64,000 bases of DNA, from assembly GCF_000164675.2 (NCBI RefSeq), contig NC_015678.1:1178001-1242000 (forward strand). Direction: 5' to 3'. The translations under genes and the position numbers were made by a program. This DNA comes from Streptococcus parasanguinis ATCC 15912 (GTDB lineage: Bacteria; Bacillota; Bacilli; Lactobacillales; Streptococcaceae). The notes under the pieces are model-generated. The model was not told the origin of the DNA, searched no databases, and saw only the letters and a program-made list of their open reading frames with translations. Shown piece after piece: positions 49,952 through 57,284 of this stretch (within the stretch, counting starts at the first letter, position 1; each line of letters starts with the position of its first letter).

Positions 49952-50854
49952 TTAATGGTGATGAATATGTCCATGACTTTGATTCACTTCCAACTCTTCG
50001 ATCTTGCGTTTGTGAGCTCGGTGAGTTGCCAGGTCTTCATCAACCTCAATGGTAACGTTTTGAAAGCCACAATCTTTGAGCAAGGTGCGAATAGACTCTT
50101 TACAGACCTCCATATGGTTGACATGCTCCAGACAAACATGGACAATGGCATTTTTCTCTAAGCCGTCCATGGTCCAAAGATTGAGCTGATTGATACTAGC
50201 GACATGGTCCAACTCTTCCAAATCCGTCTTGATCTTCTGGATATCCACTCCTTCTGGTACAGCATCAAGGAATATCTTGAGTGTGCTCCAAAAACGTGGA
50301 ATGGCTTTTGACAGAATAAAGAAGGAAATCGCAAGAGACAAGAGCGGATCCAGAATATACCAATCGGTAAATCGCAGAACAATCGCCATCAGGATGACGG
50401 CCAACCAGCCCAAGGTATCTTCCAAAAAATGCAGGCTGAGAATGGATTCGTTCTTGGTTTGCCCCTTACGAATGACGAGGCTCGCTAGCACATTGATGCT
50501 GACGGCAATAATTCCAAGCCAGAGAATCCCCTCATCATTGACAGGTTGTGGGTGAAAGAGTTTCGTTATATTTTCCAAAATAACCAGAACGGACCCTGTC
50601 ATGAGAATCACAGCTGTTACCATGGCCCCTAAAAGGCTAAAACGCTTGTAGCCCAAGGTATAGTGGCTGTCTTCTTCACGGTTGGAAATACTCTCCAAAA
50701 AGGCGGAGATCCCAATAGCGATCGCATCTCCCAAGTCATGGACCGAATCCGCAAGGACTGCGCTGGATCCAAAAATCCCTCCTGCAATAAACTCAACAAT
50801 GGCATAACTCAAATTCAAGAAAAAAGCGATCCAGACCGCATGTTTTGTCTTCAT
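49952..50854 (-). CDS. czcD: Cation diffusion facilitator, probably zinc exporter
   Basis: 300 aa with six membrane segments. Metal-site motifs HDLGDA (in DSVHDLGDAIAIG) and HFLEDTLGW place the two HxxxD pairs in TM2 and TM5; a cytoplasmic domain follows, ending in a His-rich tail (HGHIHHH). It exports Zn2+ (and possibly other divalent ions) in exchange for protons. Divergent TetR-type gene and paired TGAACA/TGTTCA palindromes match the known SczA-CzcD arrangement of pneumococcus. Confidence 0.9.
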   Translation of the reverse strand: MKTKHAVWIAFFLNLSYAIVEFIAGGIFGSSAVLADSVHDLGDAIAIGISAFLESISNREEDSHYTLGYKRFSLLGAMVTAVILMTGSVLVILENITKLFHPQPVNDEGILWLGIIAVSINVLASLVIRKGQTKNESILSLHFLEDTLGWLAVILMAIVLRFTDWYILDPLLSLAISFFILSKAIPRFWSTLKIFLDAVPEGVDIQKIKTDLEELDHVASINQLNLWTMDGLEKNAIVHVCLEHVNHMEVCKESIRTLLKDCGFQNVTIEVDEDLATHRAHKRKIEELEVNQSHGHIHHH

Positions 50855-50868
50855 AATCCTATTTCCTT

Positions 50869-50877
50869 TGTTATAAT
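50869..50877 (+). promoter_or_regulatory. Extended -10 for the TetR-type regulator gene
   Basis: TG-T-TATAAT rightwards inside the czcD leader. The start predicted about 7 nt later falls on the first palindrome. Confidence 0.5.
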
Positions 50878-50883
50878 AGATTC

Positions 50884-50900
50884 ATGAACATCATGTTCAT
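50884..50900. promoter_or_regulatory. Operator 1 (SczA-like)
   Basis: Perfect palindrome ATGAACA-TCA-TGTTCAT between czcD and sczA. Confidence 0.75.
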
Positions 50901-50961
50901 TATCATTATCTAACATTCACAACAGAAAGGATAGGGGCAAACCGTTTAGGGTGTACGTTAC

Positions 50962-50976
50962 TGAACAGTTTGTTCA
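50962..50976. promoter_or_regulatory. Operator 2 (SczA-like)
   Basis: Perfect palindrome TGAACA-GTT-TGTTCA, same centre spacing as operator 1, ending 10 nt before the chosen sczA ATG. Confidence 0.72.
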
Positions 50977-50986
50977 AAGTGTCCAT

Positions 50987-51526
50987 ATGACTGCTCAGGA
51001 TCGTCGCATTACTAAGACTCGAAAAGCCATCTATCAAGCTTTTTTACAATTACTCAACCAAAAAGACTACGAGGCCATCACGGTTCAGGAAATCATAGAC
51101 CTTGCTGATGTGGGGCGATCAACCTTTTACAGCCATTACGAGAGTAAGGAGTTATTGCTAGATGAACTCTGTCAAAAACTCTTTCATCACCTCTTTGAGC
51201 GTGCTGAACACCTCTCTCCGCAAGACTACCTGGCCCATATCTTCCAGCATTTCAAGAAAAACCAAGACCATGTGACCAGTCTCTTGCTCTCTAAAAACGA
51301 TTATTTTATCCGTCAGCTGCGAAAAGAACTAGAACACGATGTCTACCCAATGGTATCCGACGAACTTATCAAGTCCCATCCAACCATCCCTCACTCTTAT
51401 CTTCAGCACCTGGTCATTACCAACTTTATCGAAACCCTCAGCTGGTGGCTCAAAAAAGGAAAAAATTATAGCGAACAAGAAGTGATCCAGTTTTATTTGG
51501 AGATTTTAAAAGTGGGCTCGAACTAG
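50987..51526 (+). CDS. sczA: TetR-family regulator, SczA-like
   Basis: 179 aa from the ATG at MTAQDRRITK. N-terminal HTH: KAIYQAFLQLL, ITVQEIIDLADVGRSTFYSHYESKE. The frame is open to a GTG 12 codons upstream, but that would place operator 2 inside the coding region, and neither start has a good ribosome-binding site, so the ATG is preferred. In pneumococcus SczA activates czcD when zinc is high; the same divergent layout is seen here. Zinc sensing in this strain is inferred. Confidence 0.8.
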   Translation: MTAQDRRITKTRKAIYQAFLQLLNQKDYEAITVQEIIDLADVGRSTFYSHYESKELLLDELCQKLFHHLFERAEHLSPQDYLAHIFQHFKKNQDHVTSLLLSKNDYFIRQLRKELEHDVYPMVSDELIKSHPTIPHSYLQHLVITNFIETLSWWLKKGKNYSEQEVIQFYLEILKVGSN

Positions 51527-51541
51527 AAAGGAGTATTTTCA

Positions 51542-52012
51542 ATGACCAGCGTGCAATTTTATTTTCTCTTTCCAGCGCTCTTCATGCTTCACGAACTGGA
51601 AGAAATCATATGGATGCCATCCTTTGTCAAAAAATTATCAGCACAGTTTCCAAATAATCGAATCCTTTCTTATTACACGCCTTTTGCTTTCAATGCTATT
51701 GTCTTGGAGCAATTTCTAATCCTGCTTCTATCACTTTTTCTTAGTTACTGGTTTAGCAACTATACTATTTACTCAACCATTGTGATTGCTTATATCTACC
51801 ATGTGTTCGGACATCTGATTCAGACAGTCGTTATTCGAAAATATGTGCCTGGATTGTTAACGGGCATTTTAACGAGTTTGTTTACTGTATGCAATCTCAA
51901 AAATGAAATTCCAATTAAACTCTATGGTTACTCTCTTTTGACTTTGTTGGTTATCATTTTGAATCTTGTATTATCATTTGTGGTACTTCATAAAATGAGT
52001 CGTAGGTCTTGA
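51542..52012 (+). CDS. HXXEE-type integral membrane protein
   Basis: 156 aa with four or five hydrophobic segments and the motif FMLHELEEIIW near residue 17, diagnostic of the HXXEE family (function unknown; the buried His/Glu residues hint at metal binding). Starts 15 nt after sczA with AAAGGAG upstream, so probably the same transcript. Confidence 0.82.
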   Translation: MTSVQFYFLFPALFMLHELEEIIWMPSFVKKLSAQFPNNRILSYYTPFAFNAIVLEQFLILLLSLFLSYWFSNYTIYSTIVIAYIYHVFGHLIQTVVIRKYVPGLLTGILTSLFTVCNLKNEIPIKLYGYSLLTLLVIILNLVLSFVVLHKMSRRS

Positions 52013-52057
52013 TATATAATCCTCATATCCAAAATCTCTTCTTTGAAAGGAAACTCT

Positions 52058-52390
52058 ATGTTCTTCTCCATTCTTCTCAGCTTTTTTACAGCCTTCTTTG
52101 CCCTTGCTTTTGCTCTTCTTCACTTATTGGCTTCTCTTTCTGAAGTTAAAAAAGGGAATCACACTCTAGGAAATACATTTCTCCTCATCGGAAGTAGTCT
52201 TGCGACCTTATCTCTCACCCTCTACTTCTTTTTACCGATTGTCGCTCTAGTCCTTTGGCTGATTGGCTGTGGTTTGATTTGCTACGGGGCCTATTGGAAT
52301 GGGAAACACAAAGGAAACTTCCACCCAGCCCACCACCTGATTCGGATGGGCATCGCTCTGGTTCTTACCATCTTGTTAGCCTTGTTATAA
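52058..52390 (+). CDS. Small membrane protein, unknown function
   Basis: 110 aa, almost wholly hydrophobic: three or four membrane segments, with a basic loop NGKHKGNFHPAHH. Start set at MFFSILLS because GAAAGGA is 8 nt upstream; a TTG five codons earlier lacks a site. Not recognised; possibly co-transcribed with the HXXEE gene 45 nt upstream. Confidence 0.7.
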   Translation: MFFSILLSFFTAFFALAFALLHLLASLSEVKKGNHTLGNTFLLIGSSLATLSLTLYFFLPIVALVLWLIGCGLICYGAYWNGKHKGNFHPAHHLIRMGIALVLTILLALL

Positions 52391-52391
52391 G

Positions 52392-52430
52392 AAAAGCTCA
52401 AGTTTTAAAAAAACTTGAGCTTTTGTATTT
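52392..52430. terminator. Bidirectional terminator
   Basis: AAAAGCTCAAGTTT and AAACTTGAGCTTTT arms, between convergent genes. Confidence 0.9.
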
Positions 52431-52438
52431 GCTATTTG

Positions 52439-53377
52439 TTAAGCCATCAACAGCATGAGAATAGGGATCACCACCATGGTTGCAAGGGTCGTCTCTGTCA
52501 CCATGACTGCTGCATAGTCACTATCAGCACCGTAGAGTCTGGCAACAACTGGCGCATTGGTCATCACAGGCATGGCGGACTGGATGATAAAGACTTGCTT
52601 CATCAGGCTTGGAAGAGGCAACCAGTAGACGATGGAAGCCATCAAAAGAGGGGCAACCAGGAAGCGACCTAGTAGAATCAATAGCTGATCTTTTCCCAGA
52701 ACCAACTGCTTCACACCTACATGAGACACTGACAAACCGATGAATATCATGGATAAGGGGGTCGTTAAATTGCCCAGATACTGCAAATCACTGGCTAGAA
52801 AAGCTGGCAACTTGATCTGCAGCATCACCATGACTAGCCCCAAGAGAAAGCCCATCAGGGGCGGAGAAAAGACTTTTTTCAGACTCGTTTTGAGATCAAA
52901 CTGCGCTTCTCCCTCACCATCCCTCTGAATCAGATAGGTTCCCAAGGTCCAGAAAAAGGTCGTATTACACATGTAATAGATCAAAACATAGGGAATGCTG
53001 GCATCCCCAAAGAGGGCTTGGTTAATGGGAAGCCCCACGAAGATGGTATTGGAGTTAAAAAACATGGAAATAAAGAGGCCACGACGATCCTGTCTCACCG
53101 CAAAGATCCTTGCTACTCCTGTCGCGATGCCAAGTAAAATAACCATAGACAGGGCAGGAAACCGCAAGGCTGGCAACATTTTAAGTAGATCTGCTGCTGT
53201 GAAGCGCTGCGTAATGGTGTAGAGCATATAGCAGGGAAGAGCAACTTGAGTGACCAATTTAGCGAGTAGGCCACGCGACTTGTCATCGAACCAGCCTTTT
53301 TCACCAATGACAAAGCCCACTAAAATCATACCCAGAATGACGAGAATCCCTGATATGCTCCTCAAAAATATGTCCAT
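52439..53377 (-). CDS. AEC-family transporter (auxin efflux carrier-like permease)
   Basis: 312 aa, about ten membrane segments in two inverted halves of five. MILVGFVIGEKGWF at the N-terminus and SIPYVLIYYMCNTTFFWTLG in the middle fit the family, whose bacterial members carry malate or other organic acids. Substrate not deducible. AGGGGAG precedes the ATG. No linked metabolic gene. Confidence 0.85.
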   Translation of the reverse strand: MDIFLRSISGILVILGMILVGFVIGEKGWFDDKSRGLLAKLVTQVALPCYMLYTITQRFTAADLLKMLPALRFPALSMVILLGIATGVARIFAVRQDRRGLFISMFFNSNTIFVGLPINQALFGDASIPYVLIYYMCNTTFFWTLGTYLIQRDGEGEAQFDLKTSLKKVFSPPLMGFLLGLVMVMLQIKLPAFLASDLQYLGNLTTPLSMIFIGLSVSHVGVKQLVLGKDQLLILLGRFLVAPLLMASIVYWLPLPSLMKQVFIIQSAMPVMTNAPVVARLYGADSDYAAVMVTETTLATMVVIPILMLLMA

Positions 53378-53460
53378 GTTCTCCCCTTTTCTTTTTTAAA
53401 TTTGAACTAAAAAAACCATTTTTTACAAGTCTCAAAAACTACTCTAGTATATCATAAAAA

Positions 53461-53485
53461 GAGGTGGGGCAACATGCCCAACCTC
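53461..53485 (-). terminator. Terminator of a vanished gene
   Basis: GAGGTTGGGC and GCCCCACCTC arms with T5 leftwards. The only sequence upstream of it is the truncated frame at 53506-53600. Confidence 0.7.
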
Positions 53486-53505
53486 ATGCATTTTATTAAT
53501 TGTCA

Positions 53506-53600
53506 CTAATACCCCTTCTTAGCAGCTTTCGTCCATTGGTACCAACCAACTAGACTGTTGATAAGGTAAATCAAGAAAAACCAATAAAATGGTGGGGACT
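53506..53600 (-). pseudogene. C-terminal stump of a membrane protein gene
   Basis: About 30 open codons ending in TAG: PPFYWFFLIYLINSL then VGWYQWTKAAKKGY. It looks like a last membrane helix plus basic tail, and is followed by its own terminator. The frame breaks at the junction with the hsdS stump. Family not recognised. Confidence 0.5.
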
Positions 53601-53762
53601 ATGGCGAAAATAGATGATTCAGTTAAAAAGAATGTTCCAGAATTGCGATTTAAAGGATTCACGGATGAATGGGAACAGCGTAAGTTGGGAGACGAAGTTC
53701 GAATAGTGATGGGACAGTCTCCTAATTCAGAAAATTATACTGATGATCCTAATGGGCGCTAA
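53601..53762 (+). pseudogene. hsdS: N-terminal stump of a type I restriction specificity subunit
   Basis: 53 codons: MAKIDDSVKKN, then VPELRFKGFTDEWEQRKLGD and MGQSPNSENYTDDPNGR before a stop. VPELRFKGFTDEWEQRKLG is the standard start of streptococcal HsdS target-recognition domains. The other ~350 residues are missing and no hsdM or hsdR gene is near, so this is a non-functional remnant. Confidence 0.85.
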
Positions 53763-53909
53763 AAATGCGAAGACCTATGAAGACCTATTTTGTATTAGTC
53801 AAACAAAAGATCCAAAAGAAATGGTATATGATTATGACCATGAAACAAAGTAAAATCAAACCGAGTGATCTGAGGAAGCACCCGATGATCATGAAACGTT
53901 ATTAAACAC
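53763..53909. other. Unassigned debris with a tandem 10-bp duplication
   Basis: GAAGACCTAT occurs twice in a row (about 53768-53787). A frame of about 29 codons (KTYEDLFCISQTKDPKEM and following) looks weakly coding but has no start and no recognised family. I see nothing else here. Confidence 0.35.
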
Positions 53910-53985
53910 AAAAGTCACCCATGTGAGTTCTTGCCAGAAGCTGAAGTTAATCCTTCAACCTGGAAAACCCGCAGAGGTGACTTTT
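53910..53985 (-). terminator. Large terminator-like structure after the ECF operon
   Basis: Outer 10-bp arms AAAAGTCACC and GGTGACTTTT enclose an inner GTTGAAG/CTTCAGC stem; T-rich sequence follows leftwards. It begins 1 nt past the last ECF gene. Confidence 0.55.
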
Positions 53986-53986
53986 T

Positions 53987-54787
53987 CTATACATCTCGAT
54001 TTTTCTGGTAATAATCATTAACCGATAAATATGTCTGTGAATCACCCAGCGACTCCGCTATGTCCATAATCCGCGGTGGTAGTAATCCCACTCGCTGGAC
54101 AAGTTCGTGATCGCTGAACAATTCCCGTGGACTGCCGGCGAAGCCAAACTTCCCGTGTTCCATAACATACACCGACTCAAACTCGGCGGCGACCCAATCC
54201 ATGTCATGGGTGATGGTCACAACTTGGTGGCCCGAATCAGCCAACTGATGGAAAATTGCGGTCAACTTGCGCCGGCTTTCCCAATCAAGCGACATCATCG
54301 GCTCATCAAATAAATAAATCGCCGGATCCACTGCCAAAACTGTGGCAACGCTTAACAGCTTGCGTTCCGACAATGACAGGTCATATGGACTTTCAGCTTT
54401 TTTATCATCCAAGCCAACTCTTTTTAGAGCCGCTAAAGCCCGCCTCGTAATCATGTCGCGGTCATCCATGACCTGCGCGACACTCCACTCCACCTCTCGT
54501 TGAACGGTCGGGTTGAAAAGCTGATCGTCAGGATTCTGAAAAGTAATCCCAACCTTCAGTAACTTTTCGACTGGTTTAAGATCATTAAAATTTTCTCCAT
54601 CGATCTTAATCACACCGGTTTGTGGTGTCAGCAAGCCCGTCAACAATTTGAAGAGCGTTGATTTGCCGGCACCATTTTGGCCGACAATCGCCACCATCGG
54701 ATCGGCGAAGTGTTTGTCTTCAACATCCAAGCTAAAGGACCGTTCCGGATAAGTGAACGTCAGGTGATTCAGTTCAATTGTGGACAT
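53987..54787 (-). CDS. ECF transporter ATPase, second subunit
   Basis: 266 aa, ABC ATPase of the energy-coupling-factor type. Walker A GQNGAGKST; Q-loop FQNPDDQLF; Walker B YLFDEPMMSLD with the catalytic Glu intact; H-loop ITHDMDW. The signature motif is unusual: LSLSERK in place of LSGGQ. It pairs with the ATPase encoded upstream, which overlaps it by 14 nt. Last gene of S-T-A-A order. Base use is richer in G and C, with more CTG/GCC/GGC codons than the flanking genes, which suggests acquisition from another lactic-acid bacterium. Confidence 0.9.
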   Translation of the reverse strand: MSTIELNHLTFTYPERSFSLDVEDKHFADPMVAIVGQNGAGKSTLFKLLTGLLTPQTGVIKIDGENFNDLKPVEKLLKVGITFQNPDDQLFNPTVQREVEWSVAQVMDDRDMITRRALAALKRVGLDDKKAESPYDLSLSERKLLSVATVLAVDPAIYLFDEPMMSLDWESRRKLTAIFHQLADSGHQVVTITHDMDWVAAEFESVYVMEHGKFGFAGSPRELFSDHELVQRVGLLPPRIMDIAESLGDSQTYLSVNDYYQKNRDV

Positions 54788-55610
54788 AAAAAACCTCCTT
54801 CAGTTCAGCGTCATTCACCGGATACCGGCCATCAGCCAAGTGCCAATCCATTTTTTGAGCAAGTTGCTGGATTGTCGGGGCTGGAATCTGCCAGTCAGCT
54901 GCCAAATGATTAAACACCTCACCCGGCCTGCCCTGGGCTACCATTTGACCCTCGTGCAGCACCCACACAACGTCGGCGACTTCGCACAAATCGTCAATTT
55001 CACTGGTGACAATGAAGACAGTCGTCTCTTTGACTTGGGCCAGCCATTGGAAAAATTGTCGGCGGCCAAGGGGATCCATCTGACTGGTCGGATCATCCAT
55101 AATCAAAACAGCCGGGTTAGTCGCAATCGCCGTGGCAATTGCCAACCGCTGGCTCTGACCACCGGAAAGGCTCTCGGGACGCAAATTCAGCTGTTCAATC
55201 AGCCCCATTTGCGTGGCAACTTCTTCAACCCGTTTTTGAATCAGTCCTTCAGCCATTCCCTGATTAATCAAGTCAAAGGCGATTTCATCGGCAACCGTGT
55301 CTGCCAACCCGCTTAGTTGGCCAGCTGGATTTTGCAGTACAACTCCATTCATGGCATTATAAACGGGCCAATTGTCGGACACTCGCTGGCCAAACATGTG
55401 CCAGTCGCCCTCAATCTCAGCAGACACCATTTTGGGAATGACCCCTGCCAGCACACGGCACAAAGTCGATTTGCCGGAGTGGCTATTCCCGATAATCCCA
55501 ACCACCTGGCCGGTATGAACCTCCGCGTTAATCTGACGCAGTTGTGGTTGCTCAGTACCCGGATAACGGGTGGTCAAATTTTCAATTACAATCCGTTTAT
55601 CTTCGTCCAT
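54774..55610 (-). CDS. ECF transporter ATPase, first subunit
   Basis: 278 aa. Walker A GNSHSGKST; Q-loop LQNPAGQLSG; canonical signature ESLSGGQSQR; Walker B LIMDDPTSQMD, where the usual catalytic Glu is Asp; the H-loop position reads VTSEIDD, lacking the usual His. Start taken at the ATG of MDEDKRI; a GTG three codons earlier is possible. It overlaps the T gene by about 25 nt and the second ATPase by 14 nt, so all are translationally coupled. Predicted to form an A-A' heterodimer energising the S component. Confidence 0.88.
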   Translation of the reverse strand: MDEDKRIVIENLTTRYPGTEQPQLRQINAEVHTGQVVGIIGNSHSGKSTLCRVLAGVIPKMVSAEIEGDWHMFGQRVSDNWPVYNAMNGVVLQNPAGQLSGLADTVADEIAFDLINQGMAEGLIQKRVEEVATQMGLIEQLNLRPESLSGGQSQRLAIATAIATNPAVLIMDDPTSQMDPLGRRQFFQWLAQVKETTVFIVTSEIDDLCEVADVVWVLHEGQMVAQGRPGEVFNHLAADWQIPAPTIQQLAQKMDWHLADGRYPVNDAELKEVFYVHN

Positions 55611-56380
55611 ATCTTCCACCCAATCAATAAAATTGCCAATCCAGTCAGACCAATGTGCAGCGTCCGCGACAGGCGATACACGCGCTGGGAGGTTCTGACA
55701 GTCCTGTTGAGATTATCAAAACCTCTCAGTTGGAGAGAAATCGACCGCGCCATCGATTGATCCAAGGTCTTAATCACCAATGGAATTAGAACCGGTAGGA
55801 CTGACTTTAATTTCTGAATCAACGTTTTTTGCGGATTGGTTCCGCGAACTTTTTGTGCCTGCTGGATTTTCCGCATATTGCGCATCATTTCCGGCAAAAT
55901 ATAACACACCGACATCAGAACGTAGACGGTTTTATAAGACAATCCGGACAGTTCCAAATAGGCCGCGTTTTCTGAAATACTCGTGGTCACCATAAAAAAG
56001 CCACTGGTCAAAATAATCACCAATACTCGACAACCCAGAGTGGTGGCGTAAATCAGGCCTTCTTTGTAGAACGACACCCCAAGCACAGAAAACAGCACAG
56101 TTTGATTCCGACTGTAAAATAACCCTTGGATGATCAGCATGGTGCAAATCAGAAACAGGCTGAATCCCAGCGCCTTAAAGATGGTAGAACTCAATTTGGA
56201 AAATAACAATAGCAGTGTTGCGACAAGAATTAATCCGGCCTGAAACAATAAATTCATACTGGCAAAGCTCAACAACGTCATGTCCAAGATGAACAAGAGC
56301 TTAGTAATCGGATCGATCACCTGGTACCACTTGAGCTTGACCCGTGGCGCTCCAGAAATCAATGGTTGATCAGTCATCAT
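55586..56380 (-). CDS. ECF transporter T component (membrane coupling subunit)
   Basis: 264 aa, about five membrane segments, with the coupling-helix type motif MMRNMRKIQQAQKVRG (A-R-G like) in the cytoplasmic half, as in CbiQ/EcfT proteins that bind the ATPases. Overlaps the S gene by 4 nt (ATGA). Same unusual base composition as its partners. Confidence 0.88.
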   Translation of the reverse strand: MMTDQPLISGAPRVKLKWYQVIDPITKLLFILDMTLLSFASMNLLFQAGLILVATLLLLFSKLSSTIFKALGFSLFLICTMLIIQGLFYSRNQTVLFSVLGVSFYKEGLIYATTLGCRVLVIILTSGFFMVTTSISENAAYLELSGLSYKTVYVLMSVCYILPEMMRNMRKIQQAQKVRGTNPQKTLIQKLKSVLPVLIPLVIKTLDQSMARSISLQLRGFDNLNRTVRTSQRVYRLSRTLHIGLTGLAILLIGWKIWTKINGL

Positions 56381-56979
56381 TTATCACCGCTAAAGAAGTG
56401 CACCATCCGCTTCGGCAGCTGACGATAGATGAAGAATGCCAGGTAGGCCACGCAGACTTTATCCAAAATATCCAAGACAAACTCATCGGTAAATGAGGCC
56501 AGCCACACTGGTGCATGATTGGCGACCATTACCGCAAACAATGAGTCACCCCAAGCGATACCGGTCTGACCACCCCAAAAGATGACGTTGAGTGGCGTTG
56601 AAATGACAGCTGAAACGATGGCAATAATAATAGCAGAAACAAATACTCGTCGCACTGACGAGAACCACCCATTGGCGTGCAAAACTCCGACAGTAATCCC
56701 AATTCCGATGCTGGTAATCGCATACACGGTTGAAATTGGCGATAAGGTCAGCCCATAGATCACGTTGTTGATGAAACCACTGATGGCACCTGCAACCGGC
56801 CCAGCCAACATGCTGGCAAGAAAGGTTCCCAAAGACCCCAGCCAAACGGGCAACTTTAACCCCTCCGCCAAGGCTTTGGCAACATAGTTAATCCCCACGG
56901 CAGCGGGAATCAAAGTCATGGTGGCAGCACTTAACTTAAATTTCCACATACTGGTACGATGAATCGGTTCTGTTTTCAT
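56377..56979 (-). CDS. ECF transporter S component (substrate-binding membrane protein)
   Basis: 200 aa, about six membrane segments. GTFLASMLAGPVAGAISGF followed by NNVIYGL fits ECF S components of the COG4720-like group; the substrate (a vitamin, cofactor precursor or nucleoside-like molecule) cannot be assigned. AAAGGAG precedes the ATG. First gene of the operon, with a 148-nt structured leader. A dedicated ATPase pair is encoded with it, so it is a group I-type, self-contained ECF system. Confidence 0.85.
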   Translation of the reverse strand: MKTEPIHRTSMWKFKLSAATMTLIPAAVGINYVAKALAEGLKLPVWLGSLGTFLASMLAGPVAGAISGFINNVIYGLTLSPISTVYAITSIGIGITVGVLHANGWFSSVRRVFVSAIIIAIVSAVISTPLNVIFWGGQTGIAWGDSLFAVMVANHAPVWLASFTDEFVLDILDKVCVAYLAFFIYRQLPKRMVHFFSGDK

Positions 56980-57002
56980 AATCTTCTCCTTTTGTTTTTA
57001 AA

Positions 57003-57126
57003 GAGCCGTGTCTGTTTAGACTTTCGGACGCAACGCTCTATAGATTTTTGATTTGAACTGTCTTTCCTTTCACAGATCCCTTAGTCGACATCAGGGACTC
57101 TCTTGAAAATGATTGTTCAACAGTTC
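57003..57126 (-). promoter_or_regulatory. Structured 5' leader of the ECF operon
   Basis: Starting almost at the predicted transcription start: P1 arm GAACTGT (57126-57120) pairs with ACAGTTC (57061-57055), enclosing a TCCCT/AGGGA hairpin whose loop holds GTCGAC. Then a GAGC/GCTC hairpin (57038-57003) lies just before the ribosome-binding site. The layout resembles an aptamer followed by an expression platform. By eye it does not show TPP, FMN, cobalamin or preQ1 conserved sequences. Confidence 0.45.
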
Positions 57127-57133
57127 ACAACTA

Positions 57134-57161
57134 ATCATACGCCGATTTCATCAGAAGTCAA
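57134..57161 (-). promoter_or_regulatory. ECF operon promoter
   Basis: Read leftwards: TTGACT, 16-nt spacer, TATGAT. Confidence 0.7.
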
Positions 57162-57242
57162 GAATTTTCTGAAGTTTTCTTGAAAACGTTCGGGAATTGA
57201 AAAAAGCTACACAAAGCTAGAGGAAATTGCCCTTACTAAGTC

Positions 57243-57284
57243 ATAAAAAAGACTTCATCTTAGCCTAGATTGGTGAAGTTTTTT
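57243..57284 (-). terminator. Terminator of the acyltransferase gene
   Basis: ACTTCA and TGAAGT arms followed leftwards by CTTTTTT; the ascending arm overlaps the last codons of the gene. Confidence 0.65.

Noticed and set aside
53878..54019. Rightward frame (DDHETLLNTKVTH...) running into the ECF ATPase gene
   Set aside because: No start, and it overlaps the terminator-like structure and the real gene on the other strand.
56980..57126. TPP, FMN, cobalamin or preQ1 riboswitch
   Set aside because: The conserved sequences of those classes that I know are absent; kept only as an unclassified structured leader.
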